From CAINVV01 sp038323575 (GTDB taxonomy: Bacteria; Bacteroidota; Bacteroidia; Bacteroidales; Prolixibacteraceae): 64,000 nt of DNA. Positions 23,063-30,819 of this stretch are shown here, in pieces. Under the pieces are notes generated by a model. The model was not told the origin of the DNA and ran no database searches. It saw only the letters and a program-made list of their open reading frames with translations. Location: positions 8,554-72,553 of the forward strand of contig JBBQHB010000016.1 of NCBI GenBank assembly GCA_038323575.1. The letters run 5' to 3'. The translations under genes and the position numbers were made by a program. Numbering within the stretch: the first letter of the stretch is position 1; every line of letters begins with the position of its first letter.

Positions 23063-24508
23063 TTATCCGACACTGCCCTCCAGACTGATCTGAAGGAGTT
23101 TCTGGGCTTCTACTGCAAATTCCATCGGCAGTTTGTTGATCACTTCACGGGCGTAGCCGTTGACGATCATTCCGATGGCATCCTGGGTCGAGATACCGCG
23201 CTGGTTGCAGTAGAAGATCTGGTCTTCCCCGATTTTGGAGGTTGTCGCTTCATGTTCTACCACAGAATTCGGGTTTCCCACTTCGATGTATGGGAAAGTA
23301 TGAGCTCCGCAATGATCACCCAGCAAAAGGGAGTCGCATTGGGAAAAGTTTCTGGCATTTTCGGCTTTGGCAGCCACCCGCACCAATCCCCGGTAGGAGT
23401 TGGAACTGTGACCGGCTGAGATACCTTTTGAAACAATGGTACTTTTGGTGTTTTTTCCGAGATGGATCATTTTGGTTCCTGTATCGGCTTGCTGGTAATT
23501 GTTGGTCAGGGCGACAGAGTTAAACTCAGCTACAGAATTGTCACCTGCCAGGATACAGCTTGGATATTTCCATGTTATGGCGGAACCGGTTTCAACCTGG
23601 TTCCATAGTATTTTAGAGGATTCGCCCTTGCAAAGACCGCGTTTGGTGACAAAGTTGAAGATGCCGCCAACGCCTTCCTTGTTGCCCGGATACCAGTTTT
23701 GTACGGTCGAGTATTTCACCTCTGCCCTGTCAAGTGCAATGATTTCGACTACTGCCGCATGCAGCTGGTTTTCGTCGCGCATCGGGGCCGTGCATCCTTC
23801 GAGGTAAGAGACGTAGCTGTCGCTGTCGGCGATAATCAGTGTCCGTTCAAATTGTCCGGTATTTCTTGCATTGATCCTGAAATAGGTAGAAAGCTCCATG
23901 GGACATCTTACTCCTTTCGGGATGTAAACGAATGAACCGTCCGAAAATACAGCGCAGTTCAGGGCTGCAAAAAAATTGTCGTTAGGGGGAACCACCATTC
24001 CCAGGTATTTCTGTACCAGATCAGGATGGTGTCTGACGGCCTCGCTGAAGGAACAGAAGATGATCCCGAGTTCTGCAAGGTTCTCTTTGAAAGTGGTTTT
24101 TACAGACACACTGTCCATGACGGCGTCGACTGCCACACCAGCCAGCATCTTTTGCTCTTCGAGGGGAATCCCCAGTTTGGCGAAAGTACTCAGCAGTTCA
24201 GGATCTACTTCGTCGAGACTTTCATATTTCGGTTGCTGCCGGGGCGCTGCATAATAGATAATCTCCTGGTAATCGATTTCGGGTATTTTGAGTTGCGCCC
24301 ATTCGGGCATCTTCATCGTCAGCCATTTGCGATAGGCTTTCAGGCGAAATTCGAGCATGAATTCAGGCTCATCCTTTTTGGCGGAAATAATCCTTACCAC
24401 CTCTTCGCTCAGCCCTTTCGGGATGGCATCCGTTTCTATGTCCGTCACGAATCCGAAACGGTAATCGCGGCTGGCAACATCGTTTAATAATTTATTTTGG
24501 TTGTCCAT
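23063..24508 (-). CDS. sufB: Fe-S cluster assembly protein SufB
   Basis: The 481-residue scaffold subunit is the site where the Fe-S cluster is built in the SufBC2D complex. Recognisable blocks are the N-terminal YRFGFVTDIETDAIPKGLSE, FVYIPKGVRCPMELSTYFRI near 202-221, YLEGCTAPM near 244-252 and the C-terminal HEATTSKIGEDQIFYCNQRG near 424-443. It is the first gene of the minus-strand suf operon. A TATCTTTG -7 element lies about 60 bp upstream of its start. Confidence 0.97.
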   Translation of the reverse strand: MDNQNKLLNDVASRDYRFGFVTDIETDAIPKGLSEEVVRIISAKKDEPEFMLEFRLKAYRKWLTMKMPEWAQLKIPEIDYQEIIYYAAPRQQPKYESLDEVDPELLSTFAKLGIPLEEQKMLAGVAVDAVMDSVSVKTTFKENLAELGIIFCSFSEAVRHHPDLVQKYLGMVVPPNDNFFAALNCAVFSDGSFVYIPKGVRCPMELSTYFRINARNTGQFERTLIIADSDSYVSYLEGCTAPMRDENQLHAAVVEIIALDRAEVKYSTVQNWYPGNKEGVGGIFNFVTKRGLCKGESSKILWNQVETGSAITWKYPSCILAGDNSVAEFNSVALTNNYQQADTGTKMIHLGKNTKSTIVSKGISAGHSSNSYRGLVRVAAKAENARNFSQCDSLLLGDHCGAHTFPYIEVGNPNSVVEHEATTSKIGEDQIFYCNQRGISTQDAIGMIVNGYAREVINKLPMEFAVEAQKLLQISLEGSVG

Positions 24509-24560
24509 TTGAATAACATCTTAGTTCTTTGTACGAATTTTTAATAAGACTGGATACAAA

Positions 24561-24592
24561 TTGGTGCAAAGATATAAAATGCACTACTTTTG
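24561..24592 (+). promoter_or_regulatory. Bacteroidetes-type promoter of thiL
   Basis: The plus strand has TTG (24561-24563), a 21-bp spacer and TACTTTTG (24585-24592). This fits the bacteroidete primary sigma consensus TTTG / TAnnTTTG with 19-21 bp spacing. Transcription would start near 24598, about 28 bp before the thiL ATG. Confidence 0.6.
24567..24574 (-). promoter_or_regulatory. Candidate -7 element for the suf operon
   Basis: TATCTTTG on the minus strand is a perfect TAnnTTTG match inside the spacer of the opposing thiL promoter. The expected TTTG at -33 is not seen at 19-21 bp, so this is a half-match. A start near 24560 would give a leader of about 50 nt before sufB. Confidence 0.4.
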
Positions 24593-24625
24593 AGGTGTTA
24601 ATTGACAATTAATTCTTAAACAAAG

Positions 24626-25681
24626 ATGGATGAGGAGAGGGAAAAGAGTATAGAACTAGCTGATTTAGGCGAATTTGGCCTGATAAAACGGGTAACTGCC
24701 GGGGCAAAAATTAAAAATGAAAGTACCCTGAAAGGTGTTGGCGACGACTGTGCCGTTCTGGATTATCCGAACAAAAAGATAGTAGTAACCACCGATTTGT
24801 TAACGGAAGGAGTACATTTTAACCTGATTTATGTTCCGCTGAAGCATCTCGGCTACAAAGCCGTCGCTGTAAATGTAAGTGATATCTGTGCCATGAATGC
24901 CGTTCCGAGACAGATTACCGTTTCACTGGCTTTCTCGTCCAAATTTACGGTTGAGGCAATTGATGAGCTGTATGCAGGAATTCATCTTGCCTGCGAGCGT
25001 TATGGCGTGGATCTGGTTGGTGGAGATACGACCTCTTCCCTTACTGGTTTGACGATTTCGGTTACCGCCATCGGCGAGACCGATGAGAACGAACTGGTTT
25101 ACCGCAGCGGGGCACATCCGACCGATCTTTTGTGCGTTACCGGTGACCTTGGCGGCGCCTACCTCGGACTTCAGCTCCTTGAAAGGGAAAATGAATTATT
25201 CAGGTTGAATCCAACTGTTCAGCCACAACTTTCCGGGTACGATTATATTCTGGGTAGGCAACTGAAACCCGAAGCCCGCACCGATATGCGGGAGATATTC
25301 AGGATCCTGGAGCTCAAACCTACTTCCATGATTGATATTTCAGACGGATTGTCTTCCGAAATAATGCACCTCTGTGAAAATTCGGGTGTGGGATGCCGTT
25401 TGTATGAAGAGCGTCTGAGTTTCGATCCGCAGGTACGGAAAATGGCGGAAGAGATCAACATCAACCCACTGGTGGCTGCCCTGAACGGCGGTGAAGACTA
25501 TGAACTTTTGTTTACCATTCCGGTTACAGACCACGACAAGGTCAGGAACCATCCTGATATAACCGTTATCGGCCACATGACAAGAAAGGAGGAGGGAGCC
25601 ATGCTGGTTACTTCGGGCGGGTTGCAGGAAATTCCGTTGCAGGCACAGGGGTGGAATCCTTTGAAAAGTGAGCTAAAGTGA
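24626..25681 (+). CDS. thiL: Thiamine-monophosphate kinase ThiL
   Basis: The 351-residue cytoplasmic kinase makes thiamine diphosphate from thiamine monophosphate. PurM/ThiL fold motifs are GVGDDCAVLDYP near 37-48, TTDLLTEGVHF near 57-67, DLVGGDTTSS near 129-138, DISDGLSSE near 237-245 and NGGEDYELLF near 285-294. It is divergent from the suf operon and appears to be alone in its unit. The last codons and the TGA stop fall inside a decamer repeat (AGTGAGCTAA units), so the repeat overlaps the coding end. Confidence 0.95.
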   Translation: MDEEREKSIELADLGEFGLIKRVTAGAKIKNESTLKGVGDDCAVLDYPNKKIVVTTDLLTEGVHFNLIYVPLKHLGYKAVAVNVSDICAMNAVPRQITVSLAFSSKFTVEAIDELYAGIHLACERYGVDLVGGDTTSSLTGLTISVTAIGETDENELVYRSGAHPTDLLCVTGDLGGAYLGLQLLERENELFRLNPTVQPQLSGYDYILGRQLKPEARTDMREIFRILELKPTSMIDISDGLSSEIMHLCENSGVGCRLYEERLSFDPQVRKMAEEININPLVAALNGGEDYELLFTIPVTDHDKVRNHPDITVIGHMTRKEEGAMLVTSGGLQEIPLQAQGWNPLKSELK

Positions 25682-25705
25682 GCTAAAGTGAACTAAAGTG
25701 CCTAA
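25667..25705 (+). repeat. 10-bp tandem tract (AGTGAACTAA family) over the thiL stop codon
   Basis: The units are AGTGAGCTAA, AGTGAGCTAA, AGTGAACTAA and AGTGCCTAA. The first includes the last sense codons of thiL and the second supplies its TGA. The same family occurs in the sense direction after nrdJ (49601-49647). Because 10 is not a multiple of 3, successive copies place TGA and TAA in different frames. Confidence 0.85.
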
Positions 25706-25788
25706 AGTTATGCCGGGGAGAACGTAACGGAGAGACTGAATGACTTGGGGACAAGACAACTGGACAACGGAGTGTCTGATTTTCTTTT

Positions 25789-25831
25789 CATTGCCGTTGG
25801 CTTCACACAGTCTGTGAAGCCAACGGCAATG
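25789..25831. repeat. 19-bp perfect inverted repeat downstream of thiL
   Basis: The arms at 25789-25807 and 25813-25831 (CATTGCCGTTGGCTTCACA and its exact complement) are separated by 5 nt. No T-run follows on either strand, so it is not a standard terminator. It lies in a 455-bp intergenic region (25682-26136) that otherwise holds the decamer tract, a few GACAACTG-like octamers near 25751 and no supportable gene. No convincing promoter for the ABC operon was found here. Confidence 0.8.
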
Positions 25832-26136
25832 AATATGAACCAATTATGGATGAGATTTGCCACATATCTGTGGCCGATATAATAGCTGGGAATTTTAATT
25901 CCCAATATAATGAATCCTGATATGACAGCCGTCCGAGGTATCATTGTACCAAGAAATATTTGGTTAGTCGCGCCCTGAGCCGCTATGCCTTTAATATTCC
26001 TCCATTCACCGATTATTGTCCGTAATTGGCCGATATACTGGGATTAATTCCAAAATATTTTAATCAGGTTTGTAACGTTTATTACATTTTGTCGTCTTAT
26101 TTGGAGTTAGGACCTTTAAGAATTAAAGAATTCACC

Positions 26137-26850
26137 ATGATCAGCATTGAGAATCTTCACAAATCATATGTAACAGGGAACAACAGTCTCCATGTTTTAA
26201 AAGGATTGGACCTCGAAATTAAAGAGGGCGAATTCGTCTCCATCATGGGTTCATCCGGTTCAGGAAAATCGACATTGCTGAACATCCTGGGAGTATTGGA
26301 TGACTACGACAAGGGTCACTATTACCTGAACGGAAAGAATATTTGGGGATTAAACGAGACCCAGGCGGCCATTACCAGAAATGCGATGATCGGTTTTGTT
26401 TTCCAGTCGTTCAACCTGATCTCTTTCAAGAATGCCATGGAGAATGTGGCTTTGCCGCTTTATTATCAAAAAGTGGCCAGAAAGAAAAGGAACCTGATTG
26501 CCATGGAGTACCTCGACCGGCTTGGCCTCAAAGACTGGGCCCATCACCTGCCGAGTGAATTGTCGGGCGGTCAGAAACAGCGGGTTGCCATAGCCCGGGC
26601 AATTATTTCCAATCCGAAAGTAATCCTTGCAGATGAACCTACCGGAGCCCTCGATTCGCAAACATCGCTGGAAGTAATGGAAATATTAAAAGACGTTAAT
26701 AATCAAGGAATTACCGTCATCATTGTTACCCATGAGCACGACATTGCTGCATTGACACATAAAATTATCCGTCTGAAGGATGGCATTATCGGAGAGATAA
26801 TCACCAACGGAGACCTTCAGATGTACAGAGACAGAGTTAAATCAGAATAA
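26137..26850 (+). CDS. ABC transporter ATPase (MacB/LolD-like)
   Basis: The 237-residue protein is a cytoplasmic ABC ATPase of the MacB/LolD class. It has Walker A GSSGSGKST near 37-45, Q-loop VFQSFNLI near 88-95, signature LSGGQKQRVAIARAI near 142-156, and Walker B VILADEPTGALD. The chosen ATG gives the canonical start MISIENLHKSYV. An in-frame ATG 111 bp upstream would add a non-conserved extension. It is the first gene of a five-gene export operon (ATPase, two permeases, adaptor, TolC-like channel) with a 9-bp gap to the first permease. The cargo is unknown. Confidence 0.93.
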   Translation: MISIENLHKSYVTGNNSLHVLKGLDLEIKEGEFVSIMGSSGSGKSTLLNILGVLDDYDKGHYYLNGKNIWGLNETQAAITRNAMIGFVFQSFNLISFKNAMENVALPLYYQKVARKKRNLIAMEYLDRLGLKDWAHHLPSELSGGQKQRVAIARAIISNPKVILADEPTGALDSQTSLEVMEILKDVNNQGITVIIVTHEHDIAALTHKIIRLKDGIIGEIITNGDLQMYRDRVKSE

Positions 26851-26859
26851 ATCAAAGGC

Positions 26860-28128
26860 ATGTTTGATGTAGATATTTGGCAGGAGATTTTCAGCACCAT
26901 CCGAAAAAATAAACTCAGGACTTTTCTGACCGGTTTTTCTGTGGCATGGGGTATATTCATGCTAATGGTACTGCTCGGTTCCGGAAATGGTCTTTCCAAT
27001 GGTGTAAAACAGCAATTTTCGGCTAATGCCGTCAATGTTATGTGGATGTGGACAGGCGAGACATCCATCCCATACAATGGTCTCAAAGAGGGGCGCCCGG
27101 TCAAATTCAATAATCAGGACTACGACTTTCTGACTACCAAGGAAAATGATATTGAAAAGGTATCTTCCCGATATTATTTGCCAAATAATATTCTGTATGC
27201 CTACGGGAAAGAGTATGGCTCTTTTGAAACCAGCACTTGTTATCCATCGCTGAAGGATATGGAAAATATTAGCATTACAAGCGGAAGGTTCATCAATGAG
27301 CTGGACATGCAGGAGTTTCGCAAAGTGGTGGTTATCGGGGACGAAATACGCAAAGCTCTTTTCAAAGAAGAGGACCCTATCGGGAAATATGTTAATATAG
27401 GAGGTGTACCATTCTATGTGATAGGTGTTTCGAAATCAGTAAAAAGAAACCAGGATAATAATCGTTCGGCCTATATGCCATTCTCAACGGCTCAACGGAT
27501 TTTTAACGGGGGGGACAGGGTGCATTCATTTACAGTTACTTCCAGAATTGTTAAAACGTCCGAAGAAGCTGATGCAATTTCAGAGAAGGTCCGGGCTGAA
27601 ATGGCCAAACGGCATGCTTTTGATCCCAAAGACACAAGGGCGATGGGGTCTTTTAATATGCTGACGGAATATATTCGCACCATGAAGATTTTCCAGGCCA
27701 TCAATCTTTTTGTCTGGATCATCGGGATTGGCACCCTTATCGCCGGAATCGTCGGAGTGAGCAACATCATGCTGATCCTGGTCAAGGAGAGGACCCGGGA
27801 GATTGGTATCAGAAAAGCCTTAGGTGCAACCCCATTTTCAGTAATCGGTTTGGTATTGCTTGAATCCGTATTGATTACAACAGTGGCCGGCTACATCGGG
27901 TTGGTTTTGGGCGTCGGACTTATGGAGTTGATAAACACGGTGTTGGAACAAGCCGTCGCCGCCGGCGGACCAAATAACAATGTTTTCTTTTTGAATCCTA
28001 CGGTAGATTTTAAGACTGCAGTGTCAGCCACTGTGATCCTGATTATATCAGGAGCCCTGGCCGGATATCTGCCTGCCAGAAAGGCTGCAAACGTGACACC
28101 GATTGAAGCTTTGCGGGACGAGAATTGA
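26860..28128 (+). CDS. MacB-type ABC transporter permease, copy 1
   Basis: The 422-residue protein has the MacB/FtsX layout. TM1 lies at about 19-41 (TFLTGFSVAWGIFMLMVLLG), a periplasmic MacB_PCD domain at about 45-270, and three C-terminal helices from about 280, including WIIGIGTLIAGIVGVSNIMLI. The motif EIGIRKALGATPFSV and the C-terminal PIEALRDE are typical coupling and end motifs. It is separate from its ATPase, unlike E. coli MacB where they are fused. Its neighbour downstream is a paralogue of the same length, so the transporter is probably a heterodimer. Confidence 0.92.
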   Translation: MFDVDIWQEIFSTIRKNKLRTFLTGFSVAWGIFMLMVLLGSGNGLSNGVKQQFSANAVNVMWMWTGETSIPYNGLKEGRPVKFNNQDYDFLTTKENDIEKVSSRYYLPNNILYAYGKEYGSFETSTCYPSLKDMENISITSGRFINELDMQEFRKVVVIGDEIRKALFKEEDPIGKYVNIGGVPFYVIGVSKSVKRNQDNNRSAYMPFSTAQRIFNGGDRVHSFTVTSRIVKTSEEADAISEKVRAEMAKRHAFDPKDTRAMGSFNMLTEYIRTMKIFQAINLFVWIIGIGTLIAGIVGVSNIMLILVKERTREIGIRKALGATPFSVIGLVLLESVLITTVAGYIGLVLGVGLMELINTVLEQAVAAGGPNNNVFFLNPTVDFKTAVSATVILIISGALAGYLPARKAANVTPIEALRDEN

Positions 28129-28180
28129 GTTATTGTAAAATCATTGAAGGAGCATTTAAAGAACTATAAAAGAGCGATTA

Positions 28181-29449
28181 ATGTTTGATCTCGACAGATG
28201 GAATGAAATATGGCACGCGCTGGCCAAGAATAAAGTAAGGAGCCTTCTAACTGCTTTCGGCGTGTTCTGGGGTATCTTTATGCTGATTGTAATGGCCGGA
28301 GCCAGTAACGGATTGAAAAACGGTATCGTTGAGGGAGTGGCCAAATTTGCAACCAACTCATGCTTCATGTGGTCACAACAAACCGGTGAACCATACAAGG
28401 GATTTAAGCGCGGCCGCCAGTGGAACATGGATTCCGACGACCTCACACTTATACTTAACAATGTTCCCGAAGTGGAATATATATCCCCCAAGAATTTTGG
28501 ATCACGGATGAATGGCGGACCCAACACAATTCGGGGACTCAAAACCGGTGCGTACAATGTTAAGGGGGACTATCCGGAGTATATCAAAATTGATCCGTAT
28601 ACCATTGTTCAGGGCAGGTGGATCAATGAAATGGATATCCGCGACAAACGCAAAGTATGTGTGATTGGAGAAAAGGTTTTTGACCAAATGTTTGATAAAA
28701 CGGAAAACCCGCTGGGTGAATACCTTAAAATATCAGGGGTCTATTACCAGGTTATCGGGGTGATAAAGCCTGAGACACAAATCAATATCAACGGCCGTGC
28801 AGAAGAATCAATCTTCCTCCCTTTTACCACCATGCAGCAAACCTACAACATGGGTAACATGGTTCACTTTCTTGCCATTACTGCAAAAAAAGGGGTGCCG
28901 GTCAGCGTTGTAGAAGAAAAGGTGAAAACCCTTATCAAAAATAGACATTCGATAGCTCCAACAGATACTCAGGCGCTTAACAGCGTCAATATTGAACAGC
29001 AGTTCCAGCAGATCAGTGGTCTCTTCATTGCCATAGGAGTTTTGACCTGGATCGTTGGGATAGGTACACTGATGGCCGGTGTGATCGGAGTAAGCAATAT
29101 TATGCTTGTGATCGTGAAAGAACGTACCAAAGAAATTGGGATTCAACGTGCCCTGGGCGCTTCTCCCCGCACCATCATTACACAGATTATGCTTGAAAGT
29201 GTGGCGTTGACAACCGTGGCAGGGTATACCGGCCTGACCTTAGGAGTAGCATTGCTGGAACTTGTGAATAAGGTAATTGAAAGTCAGCCTGCAAGTACAG
29301 ACAGGGCTTTCTTCAAACACCCCGAAGTCAGCATCACTGTTGCAGTTGCCTCGTTGATCATACTTGTCGTGGCAGGACTTTTCGCTGGTTCCATTCCGGC
29401 CAAAAGGGCGCTGATGATCAAGCCGATCGAAGCGCTGAGGGAGGAATGA
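28181..29449 (+). CDS. MacB-type ABC transporter permease, copy 2
   Basis: The 422-residue paralogue of the preceding gene has the same architecture: TM1 near 20-40 (FWGIFMLIVMAGASNGL), a periplasmic domain, three C-terminal helices including WIVGIGTLMAGVIGVSN, the motif EIGIQRALGASPRT and a PIEALREE end. It begins 52 bp after copy 1. Its TGA stop is followed at once by a GACGACCG octamer tract and a double-hairpin element, yet the adaptor and channel genes lie beyond, so the operon either reads through or restarts. Confidence 0.92.
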   Translation: MFDLDRWNEIWHALAKNKVRSLLTAFGVFWGIFMLIVMAGASNGLKNGIVEGVAKFATNSCFMWSQQTGEPYKGFKRGRQWNMDSDDLTLILNNVPEVEYISPKNFGSRMNGGPNTIRGLKTGAYNVKGDYPEYIKIDPYTIVQGRWINEMDIRDKRKVCVIGEKVFDQMFDKTENPLGEYLKISGVYYQVIGVIKPETQININGRAEESIFLPFTTMQQTYNMGNMVHFLAITAKKGVPVSVVEEKVKTLIKNRHSIAPTDTQALNSVNIEQQFQQISGLFIAIGVLTWIVGIGTLMAGVIGVSNIMLVIVKERTKEIGIQRALGASPRTIITQIMLESVALTTVAGYTGLTLGVALLELVNKVIESQPASTDRAFFKHPEVSITVAVASLIILVVAGLFAGSIPAKRALMIKPIEALREE

Positions 29450-29505
29450 CGACCGGACGACTTGACGACGTGAAGATTGGACGACTTGGCGACGAAGAAA
29501 AGCGA
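29450..29505 (+). repeat. Degenerate 8-bp tandem tract after permease 2
   Basis: It starts inside the permease stop codon region and reads GACGACCG, GACGACTT, GACGACGT, GAAGATTG, GACGACTT, GGCGACGA in exact 8-bp steps on the coding strand. This is the same GACGACnn family as after sufD and the DUF59 gene. Confidence 0.85.
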
Positions 29506-29532
29506 AAAGGAAGCAGTTTCGGCTTATTTATT

Positions 29533-29579
29533 AACCGCATAGCGGTTGCAGGTATTGTAGTCAGGGGTTTCAACCCCTG
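29533..29579 (+). repeat. Double-hairpin element, copy 3 (3' of permease 2)
   Basis: AACCGC-ATA-GCGGTT hairpin (29533-29547), linker with GTATTGTAG, then CAGGGGTT-TC-AACCCCTG hairpin (29562-29579). It has the same parts and order as copies 1 and 2. It lies between permease 2 and the adaptor gene. Confidence 0.8.
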
Positions 29580-29655
29580 GGAACCGGATATAAATTGAAA
29601 TATTGAACAAAGAATATAAATAGATATCGATTATAAAACAAAATCAAAGGTTGCC

Positions 29656-30768
29656 ATGAAAAAAATTTTGAAGATTTTCGGACTCAGTTTAATTGCCATC
29701 CTGTTCATCGGGACATTGGTGTTTTTGTACAAGAAATCGCAGAAGAAACCTGATCAGTTCGAAATAAAGAGTGCATCTGTCAACAACATCATCAAGAAAA
29801 CGGTAGCGACAGGAACCGTTCAACCCAGAAAAGAAATTGAAATTAAACCGCAGGTGTCCGGAATCATCGAAAAGGTTTACCTCGAGGCAGGACAGATGGT
29901 TCACAAAGGTGATGTGATGGCGCAAATCAACATCATTCCTGATATGGTTACGCTCAATAACGCCGAATCGCGCGTTAAAAGGGCTCAGCTCAATTATGAG
30001 GATGCAAAAATCGACTATGAACGACAAACGACCTTGTTCGAGAAAAAAGTAATCTCCAAAGAAGATTACCAAAAGGCCAGACTCTCCTACAACTCCTCCC
30101 GTGAGGAGACTGAAGCTGCGGAAAACAACCTGGAACTCATCCGCAAAGGAGTGACTAAAAACTCAGCAAAAACTACCAATACCCTAATCCGTTCCACCAT
30201 CGACGGGATGGTTTTGGATGTACCGGTAAAAGAAGGATTCTCTGTAATACAGGCCAATAATTTTAACGCAGGAACAACGATTGCCATCGTTGCCGATATG
30301 AACGATATGATTTTTCTTGGTAAAGTTGATGAGACTGAGGTAGGTAAAATCAATGAGGGAATGAACATTGAGCTTACCATCGGAGCCATTGATAACCAGA
30401 AATTCAATGCTATTTTAAAATATATTGCACCGAAGGGGAAAATCGAAAACGGCGCAATCCAGTTCGAAATCAAAGCCGACGTATTGTTGAAGAAGGATCA
30501 GTTTATCCGCTCAGGTTACAGCGCCAATGCCAATATTGTTCTGGACCGCCGCGATAGTGTTCTTACTATTCCGGAAGGATTGCTTAAATTTGCCCATGAC
30601 ACCACATACGTTGAGGTACAGAATGAACCTGATCAGTTTGAAAAGAGATTTGTCAAAACCGGATTATCCGATGGCATCAATATTGAAATTGTTTCCGGGA
30701 TCAAGAAAGAGGATAAAATCAAGGGCAACCTGATCGATCCGAACAAGAAACCCGAAGAAACGAAATAA
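29656..30768 (+). CDS. MacA/HlyD-type periplasmic adaptor
   Basis: The 370-residue membrane-fusion protein has an N-terminal transmembrane anchor (about 7-26, LSLIAILFIGTLVFLY). A lipoyl half-motif EIEIKPQVSGIIEKVYLEAGQMVHKGDVMAQI follows near 62-93, then a helical hairpin (about 95-175) for contact with the outer-membrane channel. The second lipoyl half is STIDGMVLDVPVKEGFSV, and a beta-barrel domain ends the protein. It links the inner-membrane ABC permeases to the TolC-like channel encoded 51 bp downstream. Confidence 0.92.
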   Translation: MKKILKIFGLSLIAILFIGTLVFLYKKSQKKPDQFEIKSASVNNIIKKTVATGTVQPRKEIEIKPQVSGIIEKVYLEAGQMVHKGDVMAQINIIPDMVTLNNAESRVKRAQLNYEDAKIDYERQTTLFEKKVISKEDYQKARLSYNSSREETEAAENNLELIRKGVTKNSAKTTNTLIRSTIDGMVLDVPVKEGFSVIQANNFNAGTTIAIVADMNDMIFLGKVDETEVGKINEGMNIELTIGAIDNQKFNAILKYIAPKGKIENGAIQFEIKADVLLKKDQFIRSGYSANANIVLDRRDSVLTIPEGLLKFAHDTTYVEVQNEPDQFEKRFVKTGLSDGINIEIVSGIKKEDKIKGNLIDPNKKPEETK

Positions 30769-30819
30769 GTCTTTTCTAAAACAATCAAAAGAGGTAACTT
30801 AGTATAAAAATTCAGACCT

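Noticed and set aside
25708..25944. Minus-strand frame of 78 codons downstream of thiL
   Set aside because: It runs through a perfect hairpin and the repeat tract; no family or codon signal supports it.
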